DNA of 64,000 nucleotides. Origin: Dillenia suffruticosa (taxonomy: Eukaryota; Streptophyta; Magnoliopsida; Dilleniales; Dilleniaceae). Numbering within the stretch: position 1 is the first letter of the stretch; every line of letters begins with the position of its first letter. The translations under genes and the position numbers were made by a program. The notes beneath the pieces are model-generated. The model saw nothing but the letters and a program-made list of their open reading frames with translations, ran no database searches and was not told the DNA's origin. Below, piece after piece: positions 12,791 to 26,251 of this stretch. The stretch covers positions 3,348,001-3,412,000 of the forward strand of contig JAVTVX010000024.1 of NCBI GenBank assembly GCA_033439265.1. The letters run 5' to 3'.

Positions 12791-15700
12791 ATGAACGCTC
12801 ACCAAATCCAAACACTTTATACATTCCCTCTCTCTTCGGCGTACACCTCAATCTCACCTCTCAAACTCAAACCACTGAATTTCAAATTAGGGTTTTGCTG
12901 TCCCAAAACACCTTGCTTCTCAAATTCATCCCCATTCCACTCCAAAATCTCTTACAAGTCTCGCAACTCATTTGACGTCACAGAGTATCGATTGTCCGAT
13001 GTTGAGGACTACGAAGATGAAGAAGACGAGGAGGTCGCAGACGAGTACGAAGAGGAAATTGTTGAGGAGTCTGATGGAGGGCAACTATCGGAGGACGAAG
13101 AGTCTGAGGTTATGGTCTCGAGAACGAAGTCACGGTATGAAGAGTTCAAGTGGCAGAGAGTGGAGAAATTGAGAGATGAAGTGAGAGAATACGGGGAAGG
13201 GATTATTGATTGTGACGAACTTGCTTCGATTCATGACTTTCGAATCGACAAATTTCAGGTTCAGTTCCTCATTGATTTATCCTACCGTGTTTTGGTACTG
13301 ATTCGATTGACAGAAAAGATGGTTAAGTTTTGCAGAACTCAAATTTAGGTTACGCACCGCACTTGTTTAATGAATTGACTGTGTTGAACGTTTAAGCACC
13401 GAGAAATAGTCTGCCAAGTATGTGGATTACGAAGAAATTGAAAAAAAAAAGTGCTTAATCATGTATAAAATATTTCTCAATATTCAATTTTAACTCCATG
13501 TGTGTGGGTTTGGAAATAGGTAAAAAATAAGGATATTTGAATTGAACTCTACAATAGTTTGTGGGCTCCTCCTAATTCTTTCATGATAATAGTACATAAT
13601 ACATTTTAAAATTGAATTCTCAGGTAGGTGTTCTACTATTTCTGGATTGCAGTCATTGGTTCAAGCAAAACAGTTAATTAAAACTTTCAGCAGTTGGAAT
13701 TTTTCATCTTATGGCCGCATCTTCACCTTGTCATGCAAATCCACTTATCAAACACATGTATTCTTTGCTGTTTATAGTTGGAGTACGACGTGGAAGCCCA
13801 CTTCTTTTGTGGGATAAGAAAGTGCTCCCCACTTCTTTGTGTCAAAGACATTAGAGAGTTTGGAAGATTTTACTACGCTAGCATTGGTTGTTTTCTCTTT
13901 CTATTACGATTCCTTATCATCCTCTGTCTATTAATGGCCCTTTCTCCTTGATCTCTATGATCTTTTCCCTTTTCCATTTAAAAAGGGGAAAAAAAAATTA
14001 GTACGCTCTAATATGAAAACTATAAAATTCTTTGTTAACTACAGTTATGTTAATTCTTCGTTCAGTAATGATTATCCACAAGTTAGTCATAGTATTTGGG
14101 AATAATAGTTATTAAATTCAGGTTGAATATCAATCTAGTGAAGGAATTGGGTCGTCAGATCAGATCATTGTTAGTTGGTAATACATTGAATCAAATGGTA
14201 AAAAATTATAAACCAAAATAGAAATAAATTAAAATAAACATCAACCTGAAGCAATGCTATTAAAATTAACCATGTTGGTTTAAAGAGTAGAATCAGATTG
14301 AGATTCTACAAGACTTTTGAATTGGTGCACCTACAATATTATAAGACCATATAGGCGAAATAGGTATCTAAACATTGATGTTTGGAATGAAGGATTTTCT
14401 AATAATATATTAACAATACGTGTCTTACCGTAGTTCTACCGTAGTTAATGGACATTAGGAACACCTTAACATCCTCTGAATATAATCACTATAAAAGAGC
14501 TTAACTGACAGGATATCATCATTTTGATCATTCTAAGCTTGACTTTGTTTACCAAAGTCTATTTTAAGGGCTTTTGATATGCAAAAATGACTGCCAAACT
14601 TTATTAATCCTAACATTCGTGTGAATGGTTTCTAAAGAAATTTTTGTGATAGTTCCTATAGGTGTGGCCGAAGATAAAAGAAAGGACAATTTGAGATTAG
14701 AGATTTGCATTTGGAGCCTTTCATGATATTAATTCCTTGTAGTTCAATGCCAAATAGAATCTAAGAGTCAAAAATTTATAACAAAAGGATTCTTAACGCA
14801 CTCTGGAAGAAGGCTTAGAAGAGTCAAAAGGGATTAAATGATTGCAAACCAAGTGAGAATTTGTAAGTGCAAATTAGGAAGGCTAGGTTGAAGTAGCTCT
14901 TTGCAACAGATCAACACCTTCTCATTGTAGAGACTGCCTCCAATTTTACTAGCAATTCCTTCTCCCTCCCATCTTCACTGATATAGTTAAGTTAGGACCC
15001 TCAAGTCTTGTTTGTAGTTCCCCATTTTCCTCATCTAAAAATGTTGGAATCATGGTAGGAGGTCCTGTGAAGGGTAGATGGGTGACTGCTCCTCTTTTGT
15101 CTCTTCTCAAACAGTGGAAATCAGAGATTGAGTTGGGCATTTCCAACTTCCAAGAATGTGCTTGTTGGTTGTTCCAATTAACATCACTACCTGTGTAGGG
15201 TAGTTATGTGAATAGTGAAAATTTGAGGACAACATCAAATGACTGCAAAAGGTAAAAGTGGAGTAATTGCCTCGGGCTTATCTAGACTAAACATTGTTTC
15301 ATTTTGAAGCTTGCATTAGTTGGCTTTTTTCGGTGCTTTGCCCTCTTATATTTGCATGTTTCTTTGGATGTGTTTGTTAAATGGTTCATGGAGTTTTCCC
15401 ATTTGTTTCCGTGCAGCGTTTGGCTATAGAAGCATTCTTGAGAGGTTCATCAGTAGTGGTTTCTGCACCTACAAGTGGTGGAAAAACTTTAATTGCAGAA
15501 GCTGCAGCAGTTGCAACATTAGCCAGGGGAAGAAGATTATTTTATACGACTCCCCTTAAGGCACTATCAAATCAGAAGTTCCGTGAGTTTCGGTATACAA
15601 CCTTTCTAGCTCTGTCAAACTAAAAAGGGAAAAGAGAAGTTGAGAAAAGATTTGCATTCTAGTTAGCTTGGGCACTATGTTTAGAATTAACAAGGTTAGG

Positions 15701-18700
15701 ATCCTATACCATCCGAAGCTAGCCAGTGCCTGCTTTTGGCATGAGTGCTCTGGGCAGCAGCCTACCTTACCCTCCGTTTCTTTGAGTTGGCAATCAATAT
15801 TTGAGATATATCTTGTATACTATAGGCCAAACTTATAAGTTCATGCTTAAGTTGTATGCTTTCTTTATTTTGGTCCCCAGCTTCTAAGCTTTTCAATTTG
15901 GCTTGAAATATATGTTTTTGCTTCTAATTGAGGGCATTGATAAGAATGAACCAAACAAAATTTTACATATCTAGCCATGATGGAAGACTAGTCTGTGCAT
16001 AAATTTTAGGCTTTGTATTAACTAGATTGATATTGTTACCTAACTATTTTTGTTGTTGACCTTATTTGGTCTGAATTTGAAGATTCAAGCCCTGGATCTA
16101 GAGAAGCAAGTTTTTTGTTGCATTTCCCTGTTTACAATTAATACGTGTGCGCTATGTGTTTGAAATATAAAACACTTTTTACGTCAAATTTTTGGCCTTA
16201 GCCAACATAGACTTACATAGATGAAAGTTATCCTCAATTAGAAATAAGAGTTTTATTAAGGACCAAAAATTACAACAAAAAGGAAGTTGGACTAAATATA
16301 TATATATCAAGGGTATGGAACCAGGATTGGTTATGAAGAAGCCAATAAAATAAACTATGGTGCTAGCTTATTCCGTGTGGTTAGCTTTGCACTTGCCAAA
16401 TTCAAACTTGGACTATGATTCATGAATCTAGTTTTATTGATAGCTCCGGATGCCAACTAGTTTAGGTTGTAAAGTCTAGTCTCTAAGTAGTGGTACTTAG
16501 GATGTTGGGCCAAGGTCCAACTACAAGTTGGGGTGGGGATGTGGGGATGTGGGAGGGCATGTGTGTGGGAGAGCCACCTTTTTGTGTGGTTCAATCACCT
16601 TTAAACAAAAGAAAAGGAAAATAAAATCTTTAGATAACTAATTTAGTATCTGTTTATATTGCAGTGAAACTTTTGGCGATAGCAATGTCGGCCTTCTTAC
16701 GGGAGACTCTACAGTGAACAGAGATGCTCAGGTTATAATTATGACCACAGAGATTCTGAGGAATATGCTATACCAAAGGTGCACTGTCAAACCATTAATT
16801 TGGATTACTTTTATATTATCTGAAATTTGTAATTTCTCAAAGGAAGCTATATATATTCCATTTTTTAAAAGTAGCGAATTTAGAAATGGCTGGACCAGGT
16901 TCTGAGTGGAATTGTTACCTTGCAAATGAAATCTTTCCATATTGTTGAGTTGCCTGGTATTGAGATGATGATCAAGTGTACTGATTGTATAAACTTCTGC
17001 TGCAGTGTTGGGATGGCTTCTTTGTCAAGTGGACTCTTCCATGTTGACGTGATTGTTTTGGATGAAGTACATTATTTGAGTGACATATCTAGGGGAACAG
17101 TTTGGGAAGAGATTGTATGGTCCTGATGTTCATCTATATTATGTTATCCAGATTTCATTCCCTATTATTGTGCCTCAAATCTTTTTGGAATAATTCAGGT
17201 AATATATTGCCCAAAAGAAGTTCAGCTTATATGTCTGTCAGCAACTGTTGCCAATCCAGATGAGCTGGCTGGTTGGATCGGTCAGGTACATTATTTCAGA
17301 TAATTTGGACTTGCCTTGTGTTAAAATATCTCTTCTTTGACATTGTACTTAAAATGATACACATGGCTTGCAAGGAGACTATTCTGATTCAAAGCATTGT
17401 TTTTGTTGTGGTCGTGAAACTTTTAATATTCTATTTCTTGTGATGAACCTGAGTTATGAGTTCCATGTTTGGGCTCTCTTTCACTTCGCAAGGTCTGATA
17501 TTGTGCTCGAGAATGAGTACTTGATGAAATATACTATTAACAGGCCCTCACTGTGACAGATTTGTCTAAGGTTTCCATGAGGTTATACAATTAAAAATTG
17601 TCTTGAGGCCTTCAGTGATTTGGGGTTTATATTGGTTTGAGTTTGAAGTTTGCCCCAGGAGTAGCCCTGCCAGAATTATGTACTTTAGCTTCTTTAACAT
17701 GGATTTATGAGGCCTCCCGCTTATCTGACAGCATATTGTTGTATAAGTCGTGACTTTTGTCTCTTAAATTAACTGCAAGTATTTTTCTCAATGGATGCAC
17801 AATAAGGGTTGGAGTGTTTCATGCTAGGAATCAAGTCCATCCCAGATTACCAAAAATCATCTATTAAATATGATCTGAAGCTGTTAATATGTTGGAGTGT
17901 TTCATGCTAGGGCTGGAGGGAGGGAGAACATTGTGAGAGTTTCTGAAATTAATTAGGGAAGGACCTCCGTCAACATAGTCTTATTGGATTGGCTCTTGCA
18001 ATTGTGGGAGCTCTTCTGGTATTAAAAAGGCTCTTAAAGAAGTTGTGATATAACTCCTCATTTTTATTTAAACAGAAACTATAACAATTTAATGGCTATC
18101 TTGGCGGAATCCTTTGTTTTACACTTCAGTGGATTTGCCTATGACCCAATAATTGAACTACTATACTCTTTCTAGGGATATGACAGATGATGTATTTTGT
18201 CCTGATTTCACTTACAGATTCATGGTGAAACTGAGTTGGTGACATCATCAAAGCGTCCAGTTCCATTGACATGGCATTTTTCTACAAAAACTTCTTTGCT
18301 TCCTCTTCTTGATGAGAAAGGAACAGGCATGAATAGGTATGCCAGTTTACTTTTCTGCTGCTTCTGTTTCAATAACTTGTATCCTGCCTAGTTATTAACA
18401 GAATTGTTTTGGATGGGTTGGTGATGTGATTTATATTTCAGTTGCCCTTGCCTTTTTTTGTTGTATTCTTTTCTTATGTTGTAGTTGATTTTACTGCACA
18501 AACATGTCTGCTTATGCCCTTAGTTCTTGTCCTGTTCTTTCTTTGTGGATGGTTGCTCGTGGAAAATTTTACTTAAATAATCTGCAGAACAGAGGTTTGT
18601 ACAGTAAGCAGAACAGATGTTTGTACAGTAAACAGGTGTGCCCTTGCAAGCATGCCAAGAAGATAAGTGACATCTTCTCTGGCATTGCTTCTGGAGTAGG

Positions 18701-21700
18701 AGATTATGGTGTGTGTTTTGTTTCTTTCCTATATTAAGTGGGTTGTAGAGATTAATTGTATGGTGGGGTCTCGGCAAGTGTGTGTATATGGTGTAATGCT
18801 AGAAAGACTAAAAGGTCAAGGATCAAAATATCAGGCCAAATATTGTGCATTGCAGAGCATCTAAAGCAATCTTTCTACTTTGCAGCACAAATGGAATCCT
18901 GCCACATTGGATTTTGTCATTTCATTCATCGCCTTTTTTATGCAAATAACATTACACATTTATTTGTACCGGTAGGGATTTCTTGTATCCTTTTAACTGG
19001 TATAATTATTTAATTTATTTGAATGGGTTAGTAATCTTTGGAAAATTTACTTTGAATATATGGTCAAATGTGTTGCTCTCATTCACAAAATTAAATGTTG
19101 TTAGGTTCATATACTATCTCAAGAATTGTTATTTACTTGTTTGGTCCATATTCTATCTCAAGAATTGTTATTTACTTTTAGTCAAGCTGCAGGATGAACA
19201 TTTTTGTGATTATGGTTATTAAAATTAGCTTTCTTTTTTCCTCGTTTCCCTCTCTTTTCAAGTGATGCTTATTTTTGGCATCTCTGACTCTGCATATCTG
19301 TGTGTGTGCGTGTGTGCGTGTGTGCGTGCACGCGCGCGCGTGTGCGCGTTTCTCTCCATCTTGAGAAGAAAAGAAGTACATGTTTACAGCCCTTAGTTAT
19401 ATATATGCTTCTCATTTTATGTTTGGAATTGGTACAGGAAGCTGTCACTTAATTATTTGCAACTCTATGCTTCAGGAGATTATTCTTACAAAGAAGAGGA
19501 ATTCAGGAGAAGAAAATCTAGAAAGCGGGGCAGTGACACTATTTCTGGACAATCTACGCTTTCCAAGAATGACATAAATACCATTCGCCGCTCACAAGTA
19601 AGAAGTTAATTTTGAGGAATTACTCATTTACTTTAATTATCTTTTGCCTTGTCCGTTTTACTATTAACCCTAAGGAAAAAAGGCAATGGTTTAAGGTAGA
19701 AATTTGGTTTACTGTTTGCTTGTCTCGTGACCCATTAAAGTTTGACAAATGAATAAACTACCCTCAGTAAGGTTTCCATTTTTCAGGTCCCACAGATCAA
19801 AGATACATTATGGCCCCTGAAAACAAGGGAAATGCTGCCTGCAATTTGGTTTATATTTAGTAGAAAAGGTTGTGATGCAGCTGTTCAGTATCTGGAAGAT
19901 TGTAAGCTCCTAGATGAGTGTGAGATGAGTGAGGTTGAACTGGCTCTGAAGAGGTTTCGTGTTCAGTATCCTGATGCTGTGAGGGAGTCTGCTGTAAAAG
20001 GCCTTCTACAAGGGGTTGCTGCACATCATGCTGGCTGCCTACCTCTCTGGAAATCTTTTATAGAAGAACTATTTCAGAAGGGACTCATAAAAGTTGTCTT
20101 TGCAACAGAAACACTTGCTGCAGGAATCAACATGCCTGCTAGAACAGCTGTTATAGCATCTCTTAGCAAAAGGACAGAAAGTGGACGTACACAATTAAGT
20201 CCAAACGAGTTACTTCAAATGGCTGGCCGTGCCGGACGTAGGGGCATTGATGAAAGGGGTCATGCTGTGCTTGTTCAGACTCCTTTTGAAGGTGCTGAAG
20301 AGTGCTGCAAACTTCTCTTTGCTGGAATTGAACCCCTTGTTTCACAATTTAGTGCCTCATATGGAATGGTGCTAAATCTTCTTGCGGTATGCCTCTTCAT
20401 ATATTGAAAACTTGGTCTGGTTTTGTTATGCCTATGCATAGACTTGAATCTAACTGTCAGATCTCAACAGGGTGCAAAAGTTACCCGACGGTCAAATGAC
20501 TCTGATGGAATGAAAGTTTTTCAAGCAAGAAGAACATTGGAAGAAGCTAGGAAGCTGGTTGAGCAAAGTTTTGGTAACTATGTTGGAAGCAATGTTATGC
20601 TTGCTGCCAAAGAGGAGCTCAGTAAAATCCAGAAAGAGATTGAGATATTAACAGAAGAAATTAGTGATGAAGCTATCGATAGAAAGAGTCGGAAGCTACT
20701 ATCAGCAATAGCTTATAAAGAGATCTCAGAGCTGCAGGAAGAACTAAGGGTACTTCTGTTGCAGCTTTCCACTTTATGCTTTCTTAATTTTGTTGTTTAC
20801 CAACATTTGTCTGCTGATGAATATGATTGAAGAATTTAAAGTTCGTTTGGATTATAGACTCTTGTTTCATTGTCATAAATTCCAAAGGGCAATCGACTTT
20901 TTATGTGATGACCTGTTCACCACAAGTTGATCTTTGCTATGAGACTCATGCCTCACAGTTGGAAAGAGTGTCCGTTTAGGTGCAAACCTAACTAAAACTT
21001 TATGAATAACTTGGTGAGCTTGAGGCACATCAAGTCTCTAGTTTGCATACTAGGCCCTTTTTTCTCTGGGTGTTGACTTCAGGTGAGCCTGTGGTTGTCA
21101 GGATCAGAGGCCTTTTTAAGATTTTTATTCTCTCGTGAGCTCTAGATTTCATGTTGATGACTCAATTGGGTGATTTTCTTTCTTTTGAAGAACTAAGAAT
21201 GTCAATGTCCTGCATTGCATTTTGAAGAGTTTATGTGGTACCATCTATTTCCATAAGCTAGAGGTTTCAATACTGTCTCCATCTTCCTCGATCTGATCCT
21301 CACCAAATTTATTAAGTAGCTAGAGGCTGAGGAAATGGTTGTGTTCTCTAGGAGCTTGCACGAGTCTTATATAGTCTTTCTTAAGCTATCCTTTCTACTG
21401 CATGTCTCTGTTTACGTTTTCCAAGCAGAGAAACTATAATTTGCCATTATATGTTTTAGGATATTGAAGCACATCTTTTCTGTAATTCTTCAGGCTGAAA
21501 AACGTGTGCGGACCGAATTGCGAAGAAGGATGGAGATGCAGAGGATTTCTGCCTTGAAACCTATGTTGAAGGAGTTGGAAGATGGGGACCTTCCTTTTGT
21601 TTGTTTGCAATATAGTGATTCTAAAGGAGTTCTTCACACGGTCCTTGCAGTTTACTTAGGTTCAGTTGATTCGCTTGAAGGTTCAAAAGTCAAAAATATG

Positions 21701-24700
21701 GTGAGCAGCTTCATTTTACAGAATGTAATGCCTAAATCTTGCAGCTTCATATTATAGATCTAGTTGATTATTTGTATTACAAGTAGATGTGTTTGTCTTA
21801 TTAGTGCATTTTATACTTGTGTTCAAGCATATCATCTTCCAGTTGTTTGCATCATTATTGTGTTGCAATTTTGCATTTTTTATACTTTATGGTTCTGTTA
21901 CTGTACTGTTGGGAATTATGTGCTTATCTGCTGGCAATGAAGAAAAAATTTGAAGATCCGTTTATATGACATTCAGATTCCAATGTTCTTGATCATATTG
22001 CTTGTACACCATATTGAAGCATCTCATGGCTTCATATGGCCAAAGGGATCTTGAAATTACTAGTACAGAGTCTCACTGTGTACTTCCATGCAGCAGTCAT
22101 AATTAAAATTATTGTTTATAATTACAACCCTTGTATTATTTAGTAATTCAATGCGTGCTGGGGTGCTAGACTTCTTCCTTATCTGCTCCTTGATCATAGT
22201 AAGATGAGTCTTGTATATTCTATAAAGCAGTACAATCTAGTAGAGTATTTATTATTTTGCATCACATTTCTTTTGTGGTTGGTTCTACAACCTATTAATG
22301 TTTAACTGGTTTATATACTCAAATCCTTATTAATCCAGTTCAAAGTAGACGTTCCTTTTTTGGGTTTTTCTTTTTTAATCAAATAAAGTTTCAATCTCAT
22401 CCTTTATCTGGCATTGAATCTGTTTCTAAATTCTCATGCTCACAGGTTTGTGAAAATGAATCTTTTGCATTGAATAGAGGACCAGAATTCAACTGTGATC
22501 ATATTGAGGGGCCACTGAATGTCAAACCATCTTATTATGTAGCTCTAGGTTCAGATAATTCTTGGTATCTATTCACGGAAAAGTGGGTTAAGACTGTCTA
22601 CAGGACTGGCTTTCCGAATGTTGCCCTAGCTCAAGGTGATGCTTTGCCACGTGATATTATGAAGATGCTTCTTGAAAGGGAGAATATACAATGGGACAAA
22701 CTTGCTGATTCTGAACTTGGAGGCTTTTGGTGCAAGGAAGGATCTTTAGAAACATGGTCATGGAGTTTAAATGTGCCTCTTTTGAGCAGTCTTTCTGAGG
22801 ATGATGAGGTGATTTGTGTTATTTTGTCTGTTGCACTGTCACAGCGCATTTATCAATAGTCAACTCTCAACAATATATTACTGACAATGGAAATACTTCT
22901 TGCATATAGAGCAGTATCTAGCCTATTGTGATCTCATCATTTTGTCATAAATTTTCTGTTCTTTACATTGCTCCAATGTAGAAAATCTTCTCTTTCCGTG
23001 TTAGTTCAATCAAGTACTTGTCATTTCACTAGGTTTGCACTTTTCTTTTTGTTCCATGTAGTGAGCAGTTATTTGGAGTATTTTTTTACCTATTTGCCTG
23101 TTTGTTTGTTAGGTTTTACAAATGTCAGAAGCTTTTCATGAGGCAGTAGAACATTATAAGGAACAGAGGAATAAGGTTTCTCGATTGAAGAAAAAGATTG
23201 CACGCACTGAAGGCTTTAAAGAGTACAAAAAGATCATAGATATGACACAGTTTACAGAGGAAAAGATTAAACGTTTGAAGTCTAAAGCAAAACGCTTGCT
23301 TGGTCGAATAGAACAGATTGAACCATCTGGCTGGAAGGAGTTTCTGCAGGTAAAATACTTCTTACGTTGTGCTGACATTTAGGTTTCTTGTTCTTGTCTG
23401 ATCTTCACATTTTACCGTGTACTTCTATATGGTATTTGGATTTTGTGAGCAAACCATGATTTACATGATGCATCTCCTTGGTTTGGGTATGAGTTCTCTC
23501 TTTTCTTTCCCCACCCAAAAGAGGGAAAAGGAAAAAAGAACCCATAATAACCCATAATAAAAATGGGAAGAGGAAAAAGGAACCCATAATCTTGTCATAC
23601 AATAACCCTAATTACCCCCCCCCCCCCAAACTGTCAATTTGGACCGACCAATGAAGTAAAGAGGTTTAAACCCTTAAAAAAATTCAAATAAAAGAGCTTG
23701 GAAGTTAGAGTGAAACATACACAGAAGTTCATCTCATATACACCTGCATGATTATAGATGTAATTAGTATCTCACACATGGAAGAAGACATTATATGGAG
23801 TCATTTAGACCTGTGGATTGCTGTGTGTGTTTTTCTTATTTCTTTCCCTTTGATTTGTTTTCATATTAAGAGTTTCTCTGAAGATTTTCTGTAGAAGAAT
23901 ATTATAATTCATCAAGTTCTTGACCATCAGAAAGATTGGAAGTCTTGATTAGATTGATTTGAATTCAGATCAGCAAGGTCATACACCAAACCAGGGCATT
24001 AGATATCAATACACATGTAATATTTCCTCTTGGAGAGACTGCATCAGCAATTCGAGGAGAAAATGAACTCTGGCTTGCAATGGTTCTCCGAAGCAAGATT
24101 TTGCTAGATTTGAAACCAGCACAGCTTGCAGCTGTCTGTGCAAGCTTGGTGTCTGAAGGAATAAAAGTTCGCCCTTGGAAAAATAACAGGTATTAGATAT
24201 GTTCTGCCTGTCTGTTTGTTATGACGGGATAAAAGGCTTCAATCATATTATTGTGGTCGCCGTAGTTCATGCAACTTCAAAATCATGCTTTCATCTTCAT
24301 TCTAATTTGGAACTGTTAGCTATCCAGAGAAATGCTTCATATAACCAACTTTGTGCCCCTAAATGTTACCTGCAGCTATATGTATGAACCATCTACCACA
24401 GTGAGCAATGTCATTAACATTTTGGATGAGCAGAGAATGTCCCTTTTGGAAATTCAAGAAGAACATGGAGTAAAGGTTAGTGATACAAGAGGACTGAATT
24501 GCTCACACCTTACAATCAGCTATTCTTCTTATAATGCCACGTGCTTGTGACTGCAGATACCTTGTTGTCTTGATGGCCAATTTTCTGGTATGGTAGAAGC
24601 ATGGGCTTCAGGACTAACTTGGAGGGAGATCATGATGGACTGTGCAATGGACGAAGGAGACCTGGCTCGCCTCTTGCGAAGGACCATTGATTTGTTAGCT

Positions 24701-25439
24701 CAGGTATGAGCGCACAATTACACTCTTAACTCTTTGATTTAAAAACTATCGTGGATACCCTGCTTCCATTTCTTGAAATGCCTTACGTTTGGATATTGAT
24801 TTAATTATTATTATTATTGTTTAACACTAAATTTCTATCAAACAATGCTGGACTGTAAAAAGTAGATAGCTAGATCAGTGGCGTAGCCAGGATTTGTATC
24901 TAGTGGGGGCAAATTAATTTGTTTTGTTTGTTAATCCCCACCAGAGATGTAGTGGCAACAAAGGCTTGCTTTGGACTTCTTGTTTCAAACTTGAACCTCG
25001 GGTCGGTTGTGTACTTGGTAAAAGCAAAGTAAAAGCAAGAGTAAACTAATACTAATAGGAGTAAGACTTTTTTAGTGGGGGCAAAGTCAGGTTTGTAAAA
25101 ACTTAATATACATAGTAAAATATTTTTTGGGCCAGTGGGGGCAACTGCCCCTCCTTTTCCCTCCGCCACTGAGCTAGATGTGTGCATGATTGCATGTACA
25201 GTGGAGTGGGTCTAGATTGGGCTCTGGGGTGATTGGTTTTAAGGCACATACGATACTGCTTAGAAGATTTGAAGGTGCCTGGAATCACCGCAGAAATTCT
25301 TCACGATGTATTTTACATCCACTTTTACCTCTTAATGCAGATTCCCAAGTTGCCTGATATTGATCCTGTGCTCCAGAAGAATGCAACAACCGCAGCTGAT
25401 GTGATAGATCGCCCGCCAATAAGTGAACTTGCTGGATAA
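12791..25439 (+). CDS. ISE2: DExH-box ATP-dependent RNA helicase, chloroplastic, ISE2/DExH15 type (16 exons)
   Basis: ISE2 is a Ski2/Mtr4-like RNA helicase of the chloroplast, needed for plastid RNA processing and group II intron splicing, and it affects plasmodesmatal transport. Exons: 12791-13258, 15417-15592, 16665-16778, 17006-17114, 17199-17285, 18218-18336, 19438-19597, 19787-20386, 20471-20749, 21494-21700, 22446-22808, 23113-23349, 23969-24189, 24376-24475, 24557-24703, 25341-25439. The total is 3486 bp, 1161 aa, close to the Arabidopsis protein (about 1170 aa). All introns are GT-AG and in frame. The N-terminus (about 1-55) is Ser/Thr-rich and transit-peptide-like, followed by a very acidic stretch (about 70-100). 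Motifs: I, APTSGGKT (173-180); II, DEVH (272-275); III, SAT (303-305); VI, QMAGRAGRRG (555-564). The conserved C-terminal domain includes EAWASGLTW and ends at ISELAG. Intron 1 is 2.16 kb. The last intron carries a MITE and intron 6 a Z-DNA-prone tract; neither touches an exon. Confidence 0.97.
19299..19349. repeat. 51-bp alternating purine/pyrimidine tract in helicase intron 6
   Basis: From 19299 to 19349 purines and pyrimidines alternate without a break. It begins as TG repeats with scattered GC steps and ends in a CG-rich core around 19325-19348. Such tracts, especially with CG steps, can adopt left-handed Z-DNA under negative supercoiling. It sits in intron 6 (18337-19437), about 90 bp before exon 7. 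Confidence 0.9.
24876..25171. mobile_element. hAT-type MITE in the last intron of the helicase gene
   Basis: The 296-bp element begins CAGTGGCG and ends CGCCACTG, a perfect 8-bp terminal inverted repeat. It is flanked on both sides by the same 8 bases, agctagat (24868-24875 and 25172-25179), the target-site duplication length of hAT transposons. CAGTGGCG ends are typical of plant Tip100-like hAT elements. Copies of AGTGGGGGCAA lie near both ends (about 24902, 25074 and 25134), as expected for subterminal transposase-binding repeats. There is no transposase frame, so the element is non-autonomous. The perfect duplication suggests a fairly recent insertion. Confidence 0.88.
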
Positions 25440-26062
25440 CACTGTATATAGCCTTCACAGGTAAAAGGCAACAATTTATGTACACGTGCAGCTTGAAAGG
25501 TGTAACAAAATCAATTATTTCCTTCAATACAAGAATGAAATCAATTCCTCCAAAGGTTCTCTACTTGAATTTTATTTCTTCATGGTGCTTGCCATCATCT
25601 GTGCTCCTTCTAAACTAGATTCTTAGTTCAAAGAACCTAAAGGGTGTGGAGATTCTGATCGCTATATTTATGGACAAGTTAGAAATTTATATTTTGAGAG
25701 GGGTTACAAATATGTAGGGAGCAAGCAACAGAGTACTTTGGTGACATTTTTGGACCTGTAGCGGCATTTGTTGAAATATTGTTAGCATATTTTTGAATTA
25801 TATATATTAAATTTTTTTAGAAAAAAGAAATACGCAGGGTCCTTTCGCCTTTGGCTCTTTTTCCCTCTATTCTATCTTTGCCACTCTTGAAGAAACTTTA
25901 GGGTTCAAAATGTCGTGGAAATTGCAGTTTGGTTTATGTTTTGCTAGACTAGTCTGGATTTTTGTTTGGTGTAACACGGAACCCCAATGAATTTCCTCCA
26001 CCCGACGGCTCCTGTCAATACGGGGTTTTCATCACTTGCAAGCATTGACGAAGGGTTTTTAC

Positions 26063-26251
26063 TCACCAAACTCCTTTAGATTAAGTAGTCGGATATTTTA
26101 TCCCCTTAACAAGAAGTTTCGAGTTCGAGTCCTGAAAATGATGAAAAATGATTTGGGAGAGTTAATTTCTAAAATAGACCATACAGTGCTCGAATCGAAT
26201 TAGTCAAACAAAGACCGGATGCCAAGGGTGAAAACTAAAAAAACTAAAAAA
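26063..26251 (+). mobile_element. tRNA-derived SINE-like insertion, family 1, with target-site duplication
   Basis: This 189-bp stretch has a B-box-like segment GAGTTCGAGTCC (about 26121-26132), the family body with CTCGAATCGAATTAGTC, and an A-rich tail. It is flanked by a 13-bp duplication with one mismatch: gaagggtttttac (26050-26062) and gaagggtttctac (26252-26264). A second, outer near-duplication (aagcattgaygaagg at 26040-26054 and 26279-26293) encloses it and follows an A run, which suggests two retroposition events at one spot. Confidence 0.65.
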
